The notes beneath the pieces were generated by a model. It saw only the letters and a program-made list of their open reading frames with translations, had not been told where the DNA came from and did not search any database. A stretch of 64,000 nt of DNA, from contig NZ_JARFJD010000007.1 of NCBI RefSeq assembly GCF_029087225.1, positions 1 to 64,000 of the forward strand. The letters are read 5' to 3'. Position 1 is the first letter of the stretch. Each line of letters opens with the position of its first letter. Below are positions 49,950-59,108 of the stretch, in pieces. The translations under genes were made by a program, and so were the position numbers. The DNA is from Limnobacter olei (GTDB lineage: Bacteria > Pseudomonadota > Gammaproteobacteria > Burkholderiales > Burkholderiaceae_B).

Positions 49950-52097
49950 TCAAAGGTTTCCCGTGCTTGTTCCTGCCGGCAGGTTCAATACCTTGCCATT
50001 GCTGAAGTTCAGCACCACGGGGCCGTCTGACACCACGGTGTAAGCGGCACCGTTTCTTAGGCAGCTCGCAGTGGTGTCAAGACGAATCGATTCCACATTG
50101 CTCAGCGTTGCAGTGAAACGGTTCTCGCTGGCGGCCTGAACAGGTTCACCCATCAGCCTGCGAAAGGTTTGAATGAACGGCACGGGGCCCACACCCGCGG
50201 TTTGACCGGTTTCGAAGGTCTTCTCGGAGCGCGCGCAAGCAAAACTTTCGATATCAATATCGATGTCACCTTCTTCACGGCCTTTGATATTACTTAGCCA
50301 ATACGCCTTGTCATGTTTGATTGCGTACTCGGGAAATGCAAAGGCCTCATTGGTTTTGTACGTGATTCGACCTGGGTTCTTCACACGTTTCAGCTCGCTG
50401 GAATACGCCGCTTCTTTCTCCCAATTGTCCAGGGCGATCAGTGTCAGGTGTTCGGCCGGGGCGTGCATATAGAATTCGTACAATACACCGTCGGCTTCAC
50501 TCAATTTAAGAGCCCAATCGAGCCCGGTGTTCACTTGAACCAATTCATCCAGTGCACCGTAAGAGTGTGTGCCGGGAATGTGTCGAAGATTTCCAAGGTA
50601 CTTGCTGATGTTGCCTTTGCCGCCTATTGTGCTGCCCAGTGGAAACTCGAAGGGCAGGGCACCAGTCACGGCCTGTTCACCTTGAATCAACACATCGCCA
50701 ATCAGTGGCGTGTTGAAAATACTCCCTGTGAAACCCACCCAGTTGCTTAGGCCTGCAAAGCGGTCTGGATACAGAATGGCCAAACGTGTAGAACCGTAGC
50801 CACCCATGGAATAACCGCCCACCAAAACACGCTCTTCGTCGATGTTGAAGGTGTTTAGCGCGTCGTCCAGTACATCGAGCACATCCCGTTCAGACAAACC
50901 AGAGTAGAAACCATAAGGACCGCGTCCCAATGGTGAGATCAACACGCGGTCGAGTGCATCGCCAAACTGGGCCTGCATGCCTGGCTGGTTGATCTGGCTG
51001 GCGTGGTTGGCTTCACAACCATGCAGTATCATTTGCAAGCTGCGCTGGTCGTCAAAATTACCATTTTCTGGAATGTAAACGCCATAGGGTTGATACTTGC
51101 CCACAAAGTGGAAGTACTGGCCGCAAAACATGCTGTCGTTTTCAGGGCTGCTCGCTTCGGCCTGAAGTACCATGCCTTCACCAGTCGAGTTGGGGGCAGT
51201 GTATTTCGAGGTGTAAACCCGTTGTTTGAAACCAGCATCAACCTTTGCAGTTTCCGTGGTGCCGGAATTCATCTTCCGGATGTCAACGATTGCGAAGAAC
51301 TGGCTGATATCGCCCGCACCCAGCGCTGCAGCTTGTTTGTCTTCCCACCAGTTGCCCTTGCCAGGTAGTGCTTGCGAGGGAACAGTACCTTCTGCACCTG
51401 CTTCTTCATTGGGGCCACGGAAGGCCACATTCATGACTTCGCCACTGCTTTGAGCGGTCACCGCCCATATTTTGAATGTGTTGCTGGTGGGTGAGGAGAA
51501 TGTGCCGGAAATGATGTTTGTGTCGACATTGCCGTTGTTGAATTGAACCACTGTATCGGCGCCTTGTACCGTCAAGCCCAACAGCGTCTCTGAACCCGTG
51601 TCAGGGTTGTTGTCTGTGTCAATCGCAATGGCTGCGATGGTTTGTCCCGCGTCATAAAGGGCATTGAGTTCGAATGTGGCTGTGTAGGTGTTGCCTTGTT
51701 TGCTCAGGCGGAGCTCAACCAGGTCGGCAGTGCTTTCTGCGCCTGCCGGATAGCGTGAATCGCCCGCCGTGGGCGATAGCAATCCGGGCGTGTTGGCCAA
51801 GGGGTTGCCCAATTGGCCAGCGCGACTGGCGAGGTTTAAAAGGGCAGGACTGGGGGAAATGAGTCCTGTGTCCGCGCCGTAATCGTCGTACACATAGTCA
51901 CGGTAAACCAACACCCCGTTGCAAATTTCGGTAACGCCTGCAAACCAGGATTGCTCGTTGCACTGCGCTGTTTCTTGCGGGTTGACTGGTGTGCCAGTGC
52001 CTGGGTTATCGGAAAGTGCGGAGTCTTCGTTGCTGCAAGCAATCAGAAGCGCGCTAAAGCCTAAAGCGATCAGTGTTTTTCGGGATGTACAGGGCAC
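49950..52097 (-). CDS. Lipoprotein with a C-terminal alpha/beta hydrolase domain
   Basis: The 715-residue protein starts with a lipoprotein signal (ALLIACSN, C21). Residues 60-290 are beta-rich with NLASRAGQLGNPLANTPGLL and AIDTDNNPDTG and look like a carbohydrate-binding or DOMON-like domain. From about 340 there is an esterase-type alpha/beta hydrolase: SLQMILHGCEANH (oxyanion region), the nucleophile in VGGYSMGGYGS and a His in HAPAEHLTL. It probably acts on an external ester or polymer from the outer membrane. The start is GTG 52097. No direct operon partner is visible. Confidence 0.75.
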   Translation of the reverse strand: MPCTSRKTLIALGFSALLIACSNEDSALSDNPGTGTPVNPQETAQCNEQSWFAGVTEICNGVLVYRDYVYDDYGADTGLISPSPALLNLASRAGQLGNPLANTPGLLSPTAGDSRYPAGAESTADLVELRLSKQGNTYTATFELNALYDAGQTIAAIAIDTDNNPDTGSETLLGLTVQGADTVVQFNNGNVDTNIISGTFSSPTSNTFKIWAVTAQSSGEVMNVAFRGPNEEAGAEGTVPSQALPGKGNWWEDKQAAALGAGDISQFFAIVDIRKMNSGTTETAKVDAGFKQRVYTSKYTAPNSTGEGMVLQAEASSPENDSMFCGQYFHFVGKYQPYGVYIPENGNFDDQRSLQMILHGCEANHASQINQPGMQAQFGDALDRVLISPLGRGPYGFYSGLSERDVLDVLDDALNTFNIDEERVLVGGYSMGGYGSTRLAILYPDRFAGLSNWVGFTGSIFNTPLIGDVLIQGEQAVTGALPFEFPLGSTIGGKGNISKYLGNLRHIPGTHSYGALDELVQVNTGLDWALKLSEADGVLYEFYMHAPAEHLTLIALDNWEKEAAYSSELKRVKNPGRITYKTNEAFAFPEYAIKHDKAYWLSNIKGREEGDIDIDIESFACARSEKTFETGQTAGVGPVPFIQTFRRLMGEPVQAASENRFTATLSNVESIRLDTTASCLRNGAAYTVVSDGPVVLNFSNGKVLNLPAGTSTGNL

Positions 52098-52170
52098 AGT
52101 AAAAGTCCAAAAGTGAATTGGGTCTAAAGAACTTTTACTTCAGTAAAGTACTGATGGATTCAAGCGGGGG

Positions 52171-53061
52171 TTAATTGTTGCTGGCCAAAATCTGAAAATC
52201 CTTAGCCCAACCCGCTGCACGATCAGCAGCGTTGTTGCGTTGCTCTGCAGTGGCTGAATTGAGAATATCTACAATCAGCGCAATGGTTGCCTTTTGTCGT
52301 TGTTCGCTTTCCTGTTTTTCAGCGGCACTGCTTGGGCTTTGCCAGGCGTTGAGCAGGCGAGCAATTTCCTGGCTTAATGTGGCTTGGTCAATTTGACGGT
52401 TGGAGGCTTTGTTCACCAAAGCCATGAATTGTCGCTGCCGCTCAAGCCGTTTTTCATAGCGTGACTCGGACCAGCGAATTTCGCTCCTTGCCCACGTGTC
52501 AATTTGCTTAAGCTGAACCGCGTTCAATGTGCCCAGCCAGCGCTCGAACCGCTCGGTCATCCGTTCAGCTGATTCGCGCACGCGCTCATCAGCGCTTTGC
52601 ATCAAGCGTTCTTCGCGGTATTCCTTGTTGGATTTGTCGAGCGCTTTTTGAATATCCGGAACTTGATTGGGCCACAGGCCCAGCATGTTTTTCGCAATTA
52701 CAGGTGCTGCTTGATTGGCTGTGCGTCGAAGTGATGCCCGAATGGCAAGGTTCAGTGCTTGCACCTGGTTTGCACTCACAGGCATTACCACGTCATTGCG
52801 CGCAGCGAGGGCTTGTCGGGCGGTTTGCAGTTCGCTGGCTAGCACGGGGAGTTCGGTGTTGCGATGCCACTCCACAATCTCATTCAGACTTGTTTTCAGA
52901 AATGCAGATTGTTCGGAATCAAAATCGACTTTGCTGGTGAGATACGTGTGCGCAAAACTTGCCGAGTTGTTGTAACCCAGCTTGATCGCACTGCATGCGG
53001 CCAACAAAGTGAGGCAGGTCAGAAGTAAACAGGTTCTGGTTCGAATTGCAGGTTTTATCAC
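52171..53061 (-). CDS. DUF6279-type lipoprotein
   Basis: The 296-residue protein has a lipobox (LLAACSAIKLGYNN, C23) and a helical body that fits DUF6279: VDFDSEQSAFLKTSLNEIVEWHRNTELPVLASEL and FERWLGTLNAVQLKQIDTWA. The function of the family is unknown; proteins of this type are common in proteobacterial envelopes. It lies downstream of the zeta-toxin gene on the same strand, 61 bp away, and may be partly read through from it. Confidence 0.8.
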   Translation of the reverse strand: MIKPAIRTRTCLLLTCLTLLAACSAIKLGYNNSASFAHTYLTSKVDFDSEQSAFLKTSLNEIVEWHRNTELPVLASELQTARQALAARNDVVMPVSANQVQALNLAIRASLRRTANQAAPVIAKNMLGLWPNQVPDIQKALDKSNKEYREERLMQSADERVRESAERMTERFERWLGTLNAVQLKQIDTWARSEIRWSESRYEKRLERQRQFMALVNKASNRQIDQATLSQEIARLLNAWQSPSSAAEKQESEQRQKATIALIVDILNSATAEQRNNAADRAAGWAKDFQILASNN

Positions 53062-53122
53062 GAGTTCTTGCCACCCAAAAAATTGGACTTGTCAGTGTAG
53101 GACCCATTGAATTGCCATTCGT

Positions 53123-53692
53123 TCATTGGGTTTTGAAGCGGCTGGCCCAATCGGGCAATGGGTGAATGAATGCCTGCATGTTCCCACCCTGAATTCGAAG
53201 TACTTTCTTATAAGGTTCTTGTACGCTGGAGTTGTCGAGCACCCACACATCGTTGCACAGGGGCAGGGCGTTCAACACATTATCGACAGTTCTCGGAATT
53301 CGCGTTTCGATTTTTTCGTCAGGTACCGCATGCCCGCCAGTTTCAATTCGTTGGTGCACGCGGGCTTTGTTCAAACTGCTTTGTTCAAGATGGACAAACA
53401 CCATCACCACCTGGTAGCCCAGTGCTTTGGCTTTCGCGACAAAATCAATTTTGGAGGGATGTGAAAACACGGTTTCAAAGCAAAAGTTCTTGCCTTGTTC
53501 AAGCAGACTGTTGCGCAGGTTCTCTGCAATTTTTGCAGCTTCGTAGCTGTGTTCCTCGGGTGCTTGGGGAAATACATCTCGGGCAATGTCGTCGGCATTT
53601 ACGAACGGCATGCCCAATGGTTTTAACTGTGTGCGGTAGAAAGTCGATTTGCCAGCCCCGTTGCCACCCACCAGCAGCCACAGCTGCTTCAT
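53123..53692 (-). CDS. Zeta-toxin-family kinase (toxin of a TA pair)
   Basis: The 189-residue P-loop protein resembles the zeta-toxin group. Walker A GGNGAGKST is at 9-17. The substrate-side block VNADDIARDVFPQ is near 30-42, FCFETVFSHPSK near 70-81, and the lid region has arginines in KARVHQRIETGG. Zeta toxins phosphorylate UDP-N-acetylglucosamine and so block wall synthesis. It starts inside the stop of the ParD-like gene (ATGA, 4-bp overlap), the usual coupling of antitoxin and toxin. Other P-loop kinases of this family are not toxins, but the partner gene and operator argue for a TA pair. Confidence 0.82.
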   Translation of the reverse strand: MKQLWLLVGGNGAGKSTFYRTQLKPLGMPFVNADDIARDVFPQAPEEHSYEAAKIAENLRNSLLEQGKNFCFETVFSHPSKIDFVAKAKALGYQVVMVFVHLEQSSLNKARVHQRIETGGHAVPDEKIETRIPRTVDNVLNALPLCNDVWVLDNSSVQEPYKKVLRIQGGNMQAFIHPLPDWASRFKTQ

Positions 53693-54099
53693 GCCAGTTT
53701 GACAGGCTTGAATTGGCCATTTTCAAATTGACCAATTTTGACTGCACCTTTTGGGCCAATTTGTTCAAGCAGGCCAGGGTGGGTAGTACTGGCCTGGTAG
53801 CGTACTTTGTTCTGGCTTACTTCTTCTTTCAACTCACCGGTGGTGCGTCTCATGTCCAGGTTACCAAATACCCAGTCGGCACTGACAGGCGGTGCATTCA
53901 CTTGTTCTAGTTTTACACGCAGCAGCCCTGCTTTGATTTGTAGCAAACTCTCTGGGTCTAGCAGGCTTTCAACTTTTTGCCCAATGCTAGCCCAATATTC
54001 GATTTGTTCAGCCGCGCTGCGGTGGTGGAGCTTGCCCAACACGGTGGCATTGCTCATCAAGTCAGACTGAATTCGTATGGGTGAAGAGGCTTTGGCCAT
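53689..54099 (-). CDS. ParD-like antitoxin
   Basis: The 136-residue protein begins with a ribbon-helix-helix-like region (SPIRIQSDLMSNATVLGKLHHRSAAEQIEYWASIGQKVE, about 6-44), as in ParD-like antitoxins. The C-terminal half has TTHPGLLEQIGPKGAVKIGQFENGQFKPVKLA and probably binds the toxin. ATG 54099 follows AAGGAAA; the longer frame runs through the operator. The perfect palindrome at 54134-54162, 35 bp upstream, is its likely binding site. Partner of the zeta-type toxin that overlaps its stop. Confidence 0.8.
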   Translation of the reverse strand: MAKASSPIRIQSDLMSNATVLGKLHHRSAAEQIEYWASIGQKVESLLDPESLLQIKAGLLRVKLEQVNAPPVSADWVFGNLDMRRTTGELKEEVSQNKVRYQASTTHPGLLEQIGPKGAVKIGQFENGQFKPVKLA

Positions 54100-54133
54100 G
54101 GCGTGTTTCCTTGATTGATTCCCTGTGTTACGG

Positions 54134-54162
54134 CTTGATTGTAGCATTTTGCTACAATCAAG
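54134..54162 (-). promoter_or_regulatory. Perfect 29-bp operator over the toxin-antitoxin promoter
   Basis: CTTGATTGTAGCA (54134-54146) and TGCTACAATCAAG (54150-54162) are exact 13-bp arms around TTT. On the minus strand a -10 TACAAT lies in the palindrome, 17 bp after a -35-like TTGCCT. A repressor bound here would block the promoter, as expected for TA autoregulation. Confidence 0.85.
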
Positions 54163-54199
54163 GCAATTTACAGTTGGCCATTCAAAGGGAAATATCCAA

Positions 54200-55213
54200 T
54201 CAAAGGTTTCTGAGCACAAATTCCTTGATGGCTTGCGCGCAGGGGTAGGGCGTCTCGATCATCGGCAAGTGACCCACTCCGTCGAACAGGCACATTTCGG
54301 CCCGCTTGATCAGGCGTTCGAACTCGTAAGCGCAACTGATGTGCAGAACATCATCTTGTTTGCCCCACATCACGAGCGTGGGCGCTGAAATGTCTTCAAA
54401 AGTTGCCTTGGTGTAGTCGGGGCGGCGGCTCAACATTTCTTGAAACAGGAAGCTATTCACGTCGCGGCGGTGAATCAATTCTGTTGCGGAGAAAAACGCA
54501 GCAGACGCAGCCAGTGCCCGGTTGTGAAACACCAGGTCGGTCAACTTGATTACATCCATGGGGGCGCGTGGAACCAGGCGGTTTTTGCCGCGAAGAACCT
54601 CACGAATAAAGTCGGTTTCCTCGGTACCAGGAAGGCCCAGCGCATCCATCAATACCAGGCTGGTGACCATTTCCGGAAAGCGGGCCGCCAAAAGGCCAGC
54701 CAAGGCGCCCCCCATGGAATTGCCCACCACGTTCACCTTGTGAACGCCAATTTCTATCAGCCAGTCGTGAAGGCGTTCAGTTTGGTCTTCAAGACCATAA
54801 TTGCGATCCGGGTTGAAGCCGCTTTCACCCCAACCGGGAAGATCAGGGATCAAAATTCGAAATTGTCCTGCGAAAAAAGGGAGCAAGGGCAGCCAGTGTT
54901 CTTTCGCAGCGGCAAAGCCGTGCATCAGCAACAAAGCCGGGCTGTTTTCGTGGCCTATTTCCAGCCAGACCAGTTTGTCTTTTCCTACGCCAATCCGCTT
55001 GCGATGAACACCCACCAATCCGCCGTACCACGGGTTCAGCCGGGTAAAGCTAAACAGCTTGGGACGCCAGTCTTTCAGTTTTTCTGGGTCTATCTCGGGG
55101 GCGTGGCGAAGAAATGCTTCGCCCACGTGATCGAAGTACTGATCTACCAGTTTTGCGCCTTCGCTAATTGGAGAGACTTCTTTGCCTTTGGACTTGCGGA
55201 CAGGTTTGGCCAA
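54200..55213 (-). CDS. Alpha/beta hydrolase
   Basis: The 337-residue protein has a charged N-terminal tail and then a classic hydrolase core: LLLMHGFAAAKEHWLPLLPFF (oxyanion region), LPGWGESG, the nucleophile motif GNSMGG near 170-175, VMWGKQDDVLH (acid) and GVGHLPMIE (His). The pattern is that of C-C bond hydrolases and lipases; the substrate is unknown. No signal peptide is visible. It lies upstream of the TA pair on the same strand but is separated by the TA operator. Confidence 0.88.
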   Translation of the reverse strand: MAKPVRKSKGKEVSPISEGAKLVDQYFDHVGEAFLRHAPEIDPEKLKDWRPKLFSFTRLNPWYGGLVGVHRKRIGVGKDKLVWLEIGHENSPALLLMHGFAAAKEHWLPLLPFFAGQFRILIPDLPGWGESGFNPDRNYGLEDQTERLHDWLIEIGVHKVNVVGNSMGGALAGLLAARFPEMVTSLVLMDALGLPGTEETDFIREVLRGKNRLVPRAPMDVIKLTDLVFHNRALAASAAFFSATELIHRRDVNSFLFQEMLSRRPDYTKATFEDISAPTLVMWGKQDDVLHISCAYEFERLIKRAEMCLFDGVGHLPMIETPYPCAQAIKEFVLRNL

Positions 55214-55398
55214 AATGGACCTTCTATTTTTAGTATTGATACATGATTAGCAAAGCATACTTCGAATAATTACAAAGATATTTCTACAACACAAAACCGG
55301 ATAATCTTTGTACGCAGTATTTTTTGCATCATTCGGGGCTTGGCTTACACTGTCCTTGCAAGCCAGCCCGATATTTTTGAGTGTTCCTTGCGCTTGTG

Positions 55399-56901
55399 TC
55401 AGATGGGCGACACAGTGGAATTCACCACAGTGCGGAATTCTTCCGGTATCAACAGTTCATAGGTGGCACCGGTACCCGGTAAGTTGGGCAAGCCGGGCAA
55501 GGCAGGCAAGTTAGGGCCACGCTGGTTGCTGAAATAAAGCCGTGAACCATCCGGGGAGAAGGCGGGTCCCGCCAGTTCACTTCCACCCCCTGTAATTTGG
55601 AGCAAAATTTTTGCGGGCTGGTTGGGAATCATCACCATCAAACGCATCGCATCGCCATCTTCCGCCACGATGACATCGCCAGCCGGGCTGATTACCAGAT
55701 TATCCACATCGTCAAAGCCGGTGCCCTCAGCCAGTTGGCTGTTGTCGAACACCACCTCAATCAAATCGTTGTCAATGTCCAGCGCGTATACCCGGTTGTC
55801 ACCTTTGCAGGCGAAGAACGCCACCGCGCGCATGGGCTTGGCGACACCACTAACCGCAGGCGCTTGACCCTGCGGGAATTCTTGAATCCAGATGCCTTCG
55901 CCACCCCTGAACACGGTGCCCGGAACCGGAAGACCTGCTGCGGCGGTGCGTGTGCGTACCTCGGCCTGTGGGTTTTCAGGCTCGAGAACATCCGCCCATT
56001 TCACGCGGTGAACGCGTTGTGCCACGGCGATGTCTTCTTGATAGGCACCGGCCTCGAAACCCACAATTTCCAGAACCTGCAACTTGCCTTGCTCCATGTT
56101 CAACCCCATTTGCCCGTTGACTGCTGGGCGCAAATCGCCTTCGGATACGAACCGATACAAACGGCCGTCACCCGCGTCCTCAGTCAGGAACAAGGTTTTG
56201 GTGGTCATGTCCACCGCAACTGCTTCGTGGTTAAACATACCCAGCGCTGGTAACGCACGCGCAGTTGCAGTGCTGCCCAGTGGGTCACATTCCCAGGTAA
56301 TGCCAGTTTGAGTTTCTTCACAGCTAAGCCAGGTTCCCCAAGGTGTGGCCCCGCCTGCGCAATTGCGGGCCGTTCCGGTCAAAATTCGATAGGCTGATTG
56401 AACCTCACCTTGCGCATTGAACCTCAGCGCACCCACGCCACCCTGTGGTGCCTCGGTTTCGCTGTTCGAGACATACACCCAACCGCCATCTTCAGTCGGG
56501 AAAACTGCGCCACCATCGGGAAACATGTGCCAGTTGTAACCGATCAAGCCCAGTAAATCGGGAATACCCAGCACCGGGTTGCTCAAATGCCTTGCCACAG
56601 GGCGGACGGTAAAACCAGCTGGCGCAAAAATATTGTCGACACCCGTGGCCACCAGTTCGCCAATTCCAGCAAGCGGCCCGGCTTGCAAGGGCAGCTCCAT
56701 GGCTAAAGGTCCAAGACTGGGTGGGTTAACCATGGGTGGGTTTACATTTTCATTGGGGCCTGTGGGGGTGGCATTGGATGTGGATGCTTCTGAATCAGAA
56801 CCACATGCGCTGAGCAGGGGCAAAGCACTGGCCCCCGCGCCTAGAAACATGGCTCGCAACAAGGCGCGGCGTTTGAATGAGGGAATGGCTGGATGATGCA
56901 T
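55399..56901 (-). CDS. PhoX-like (DUF839) Tat-exported protein
   Basis: The 500-residue protein has a Tat-type start (FKRRALLRAMFLGAGAS) that ends in a possible lipobox (LLSACGSD). The body fits DUF839/PhoX: a propeller-like fold with GWVYVSNSETEAPQGGVGALRF, TPWGTWLSCEET and FNHEAVAVDMTTKTLFLTEDAGDGRLYRF, rich in acidic residues for calcium and iron. PhoX enzymes are alkaline phosphatases, but many DUF839 proteins have no proven activity. It diverges from a PhoD-like gene at 57111. Confidence 0.8.
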   Translation of the reverse strand: MHHPAIPSFKRRALLRAMFLGAGASALPLLSACGSDSEASTSNATPTGPNENVNPPMVNPPSLGPLAMELPLQAGPLAGIGELVATGVDNIFAPAGFTVRPVARHLSNPVLGIPDLLGLIGYNWHMFPDGGAVFPTEDGGWVYVSNSETEAPQGGVGALRFNAQGEVQSAYRILTGTARNCAGGATPWGTWLSCEETQTGITWECDPLGSTATARALPALGMFNHEAVAVDMTTKTLFLTEDAGDGRLYRFVSEGDLRPAVNGQMGLNMEQGKLQVLEIVGFEAGAYQEDIAVAQRVHRVKWADVLEPENPQAEVRTRTAAAGLPVPGTVFRGGEGIWIQEFPQGQAPAVSGVAKPMRAVAFFACKGDNRVYALDIDNDLIEVVFDNSQLAEGTGFDDVDNLVISPAGDVIVAEDGDAMRLMVMIPNQPAKILLQITGGGSELAGPAFSPDGSRLYFSNQRGPNLPALPGLPNLPGTGATYELLIPEEFRTVVNSTVSPI

Positions 56902-57110
56902 GGTGAAACCTGTAGGAATGTCGTGAACGGCTATTTTTGATACTGCGCAATCGGGCTCATGGTTTGGGTAAAGTACTCAGTGTGAACAGCCATGTCTTTG
57001 ACATATTTCAAAATCAAGACGGGTCATCTAGTAAGCCTGCTCTTTTGTGTTTTCAATCCTTTCCAAGCTTTGGGCAGTACAAGCTACAAGAACAAAGTGA
57101 AGGTGATGGA

Positions 57111-59108
57111 ATGAAGCGGCGTGATGTGTTGAAAGTGATGGCGGCCAGTACATTGGTGGGTTGCGGAGGTGGTGATGATTTATTGGTGGGTAACAATCCT
57201 GCCGGGCCTGTTGGGCCCTCTGATCCAGGCACTGATTCGCCAGTTTCAAGCAATGAATTCGAAGAAGCTTTGCCACAACCGGGGTTTGAACCCGCAAGTT
57301 TTGACTTTCCCATGGTGCTGGCCATGCCATTTGCACATGGTGTGGCCAGTGGCGACCCTTTGGCGGACCGCGTTATTTTGTGGACCCGAATTACCTTGCC
57401 CGAATACCCGGCACAAGGTGTGCAGGTGCGCTGGCTGGTGAGCACCACAGCCGATATGCAAAATGTAGTGCGCCGTGGCACCCAGCGTGTGGTGGCAGAG
57501 CACGATTACACCTTGAAAGTGGACGCTCAGGGTTTGCAGCCCGCCACCACTTACTACTATCAATTCAAAACCGGGCCACACAGCAGTATTGTGGGGCGTA
57601 CGCGCACTGCTCCGGCTGATATGGTTTCAGCCATTCGACTGGCAGTGGTGTCCTGTTCCAGTTACTGGTCCAGTACCTGGAGCGGATACGGTGCCATTGC
57701 AAAACGTGAAGACCTGGATTTGGTGATTCACTGTGGCGATTACATTTACGATTTTGTGGACGAAGACGAACAGGTTCGGGCAAGGCGAAACATTGAGGAC
57801 ACCACCTATGTGGATTATCGTGACTGGCTAAACATCGACGAGTGCAGAAGGCGTTACGCACTGTTTCGTTCAGACCCCAACTTGATGGCCGCGCACCAGC
57901 AACACCCCTGGTTCATTACCTGGGACAACCACGACATCGACCCGGGTTTTGGCAATGAATTGCCCACTACCTTGCCGGAGGGTGTCGAGTCCACTTGCAC
58001 TTTACAAGACACCACACGCGCTTTTTGGGAATGGACTCCCTCGCGCCCTGTGAAAGCCGATGGCAGCGGTGAATTCATTTTTTACCCAGACACCGAATAC
58101 CCCGTGCCCGTCGATCCTTTGTTGGTGTACCGCAGTTTGAACTTTGGCCCACTGGCCAGCATTCGAGCGCTGGATACGCAAAGTTATCTGCCCGGCTATG
58201 GTTTGCAAGCCGATGCATCGCATTTGCCGGAAGGTTCACTGAGCCTCTTCGGCAAAACACAGTTCGATTGGCTACTTTCACAACTTCGCAAAGATGAAGC
58301 GGAAGGTGTGGTGTGGAAGGTGCTGAACAACCAAACCTGGATTGCGCCGTGGGTCGTGCCCAATGTAGTGGGCTCACCGGTTGTGCCGTTGCCTGTGCGC
58401 TGGAACGACTACAACACCGAGCGCAATTTGTTGATTTCGCAATTGCGCGGCACAGCCGATGTGCCTTCCGTAAATGGCACTGTGTTTGTCTCCGGCGACA
58501 TGCACGGTAACTGGATTTCTGATGTTGTGGAAGACGATCAAACCGCATTGCTGAATGATTACCAGGTTGCCCCACCGGTGCCCACTTTGAGGCAGGGGAC
58601 ATCTCCAGAAAATCTTGCAGCCGGTTTTCAGCGGGCAGCCACGGCCAATTTGCCTGGTGTGAATTTGCGCGCCGCTTCAGCTGCTGTTGAGTTTGCACCT
58701 TCGTCCATGGGGCGGGGCGGTGCTGATGAAATCGTGGCCAATGCTTTGCCTGGCAGTCCATTTGCTGTTCACGTGGCCGCAAGCCGTGCCATTGAGGCCG
58801 CTACCATGCTGGGCAACAAGCATGTGCAATTCATGGAATGGGTAGAACACGGTTACGGCATTGTGCAACTGGAGCAAGACAAAGCCGTGTTTGAATGCTG
58901 GTGGCAAAACAAGCTGCAAGACAATGCTCCTGATGTGTTGGGTGTACAAATGGTGAGTTTTGCAAATGATGAGCCCACACGTTTGCCCACGCCACGATTC
59001 AAAAACCAGGTTGATTCAGTCATCCTGCATGGCATGTCTGTTCAACCCAGCAGCAGCTCTCGGGCAGCGCCTTTGGCTCCTGAACCTGTGCAGGTATTGG
59101 CGCGCTAA
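57111..59108 (+). CDS. PhoD-family alkaline phosphatase/phosphodiesterase
   Basis: The 665-residue protein has a Tat-like start (MKRRDVLKVMAAS) with a possible lipobox (LVGCGG). The PhoD layout is clear: FAHGVASGDPLADRVILWTRITLP with an Ig-like domain, then the metal centre with VVSCSSYW, IHCGDYIYDF, FITWDNHDIDPGFGNE and VFVSGDMHGNWIS. PhoD enzymes release phosphate from mono- and diesters. ATG 57111 is preferred since the twin-arginine signal starts there. It overlaps the end of the opposite kinase gene by 4 bp. A small palindrome ATGTC-TTT-GACAT lies at 56992-57004. Confidence 0.9.
   Translation: MKRRDVLKVMAASTLVGCGGGDDLLVGNNPAGPVGPSDPGTDSPVSSNEFEEALPQPGFEPASFDFPMVLAMPFAHGVASGDPLADRVILWTRITLPEYPAQGVQVRWLVSTTADMQNVVRRGTQRVVAEHDYTLKVDAQGLQPATTYYYQFKTGPHSSIVGRTRTAPADMVSAIRLAVVSCSSYWSSTWSGYGAIAKREDLDLVIHCGDYIYDFVDEDEQVRARRNIEDTTYVDYRDWLNIDECRRRYALFRSDPNLMAAHQQHPWFITWDNHDIDPGFGNELPTTLPEGVESTCTLQDTTRAFWEWTPSRPVKADGSGEFIFYPDTEYPVPVDPLLVYRSLNFGPLASIRALDTQSYLPGYGLQADASHLPEGSLSLFGKTQFDWLLSQLRKDEAEGVVWKVLNNQTWIAPWVVPNVVGSPVVPLPVRWNDYNTERNLLISQLRGTADVPSVNGTVFVSGDMHGNWISDVVEDDQTALLNDYQVAPPVPTLRQGTSPENLAAGFQRAATANLPGVNLRAASAAVEFAPSSMGRGGADEIVANALPGSPFAVHVAASRAIEAATMLGNKHVQFMEWVEHGYGIVQLEQDKAVFECWWQNKLQDNAPDVLGVQMVSFANDEPTRLPTPRFKNQVDSVILHGMSVQPSSSSRAAPLAPEPVQVLAR

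Noticed and set aside
55308-55514. Rightward 68-codon frame with a hydrophobic start between the hydrolase and PhoX-like genes
   Set aside because: No ribosome site, and the second half lies in the PhoX-like coding region with a composition typical of antisense frames.
56902-57110. Pho box between the two phosphatase genes
   Set aside because: No pair of CTGTCAT-like direct repeats at the right spacing is visible; only a short palindrome is present.
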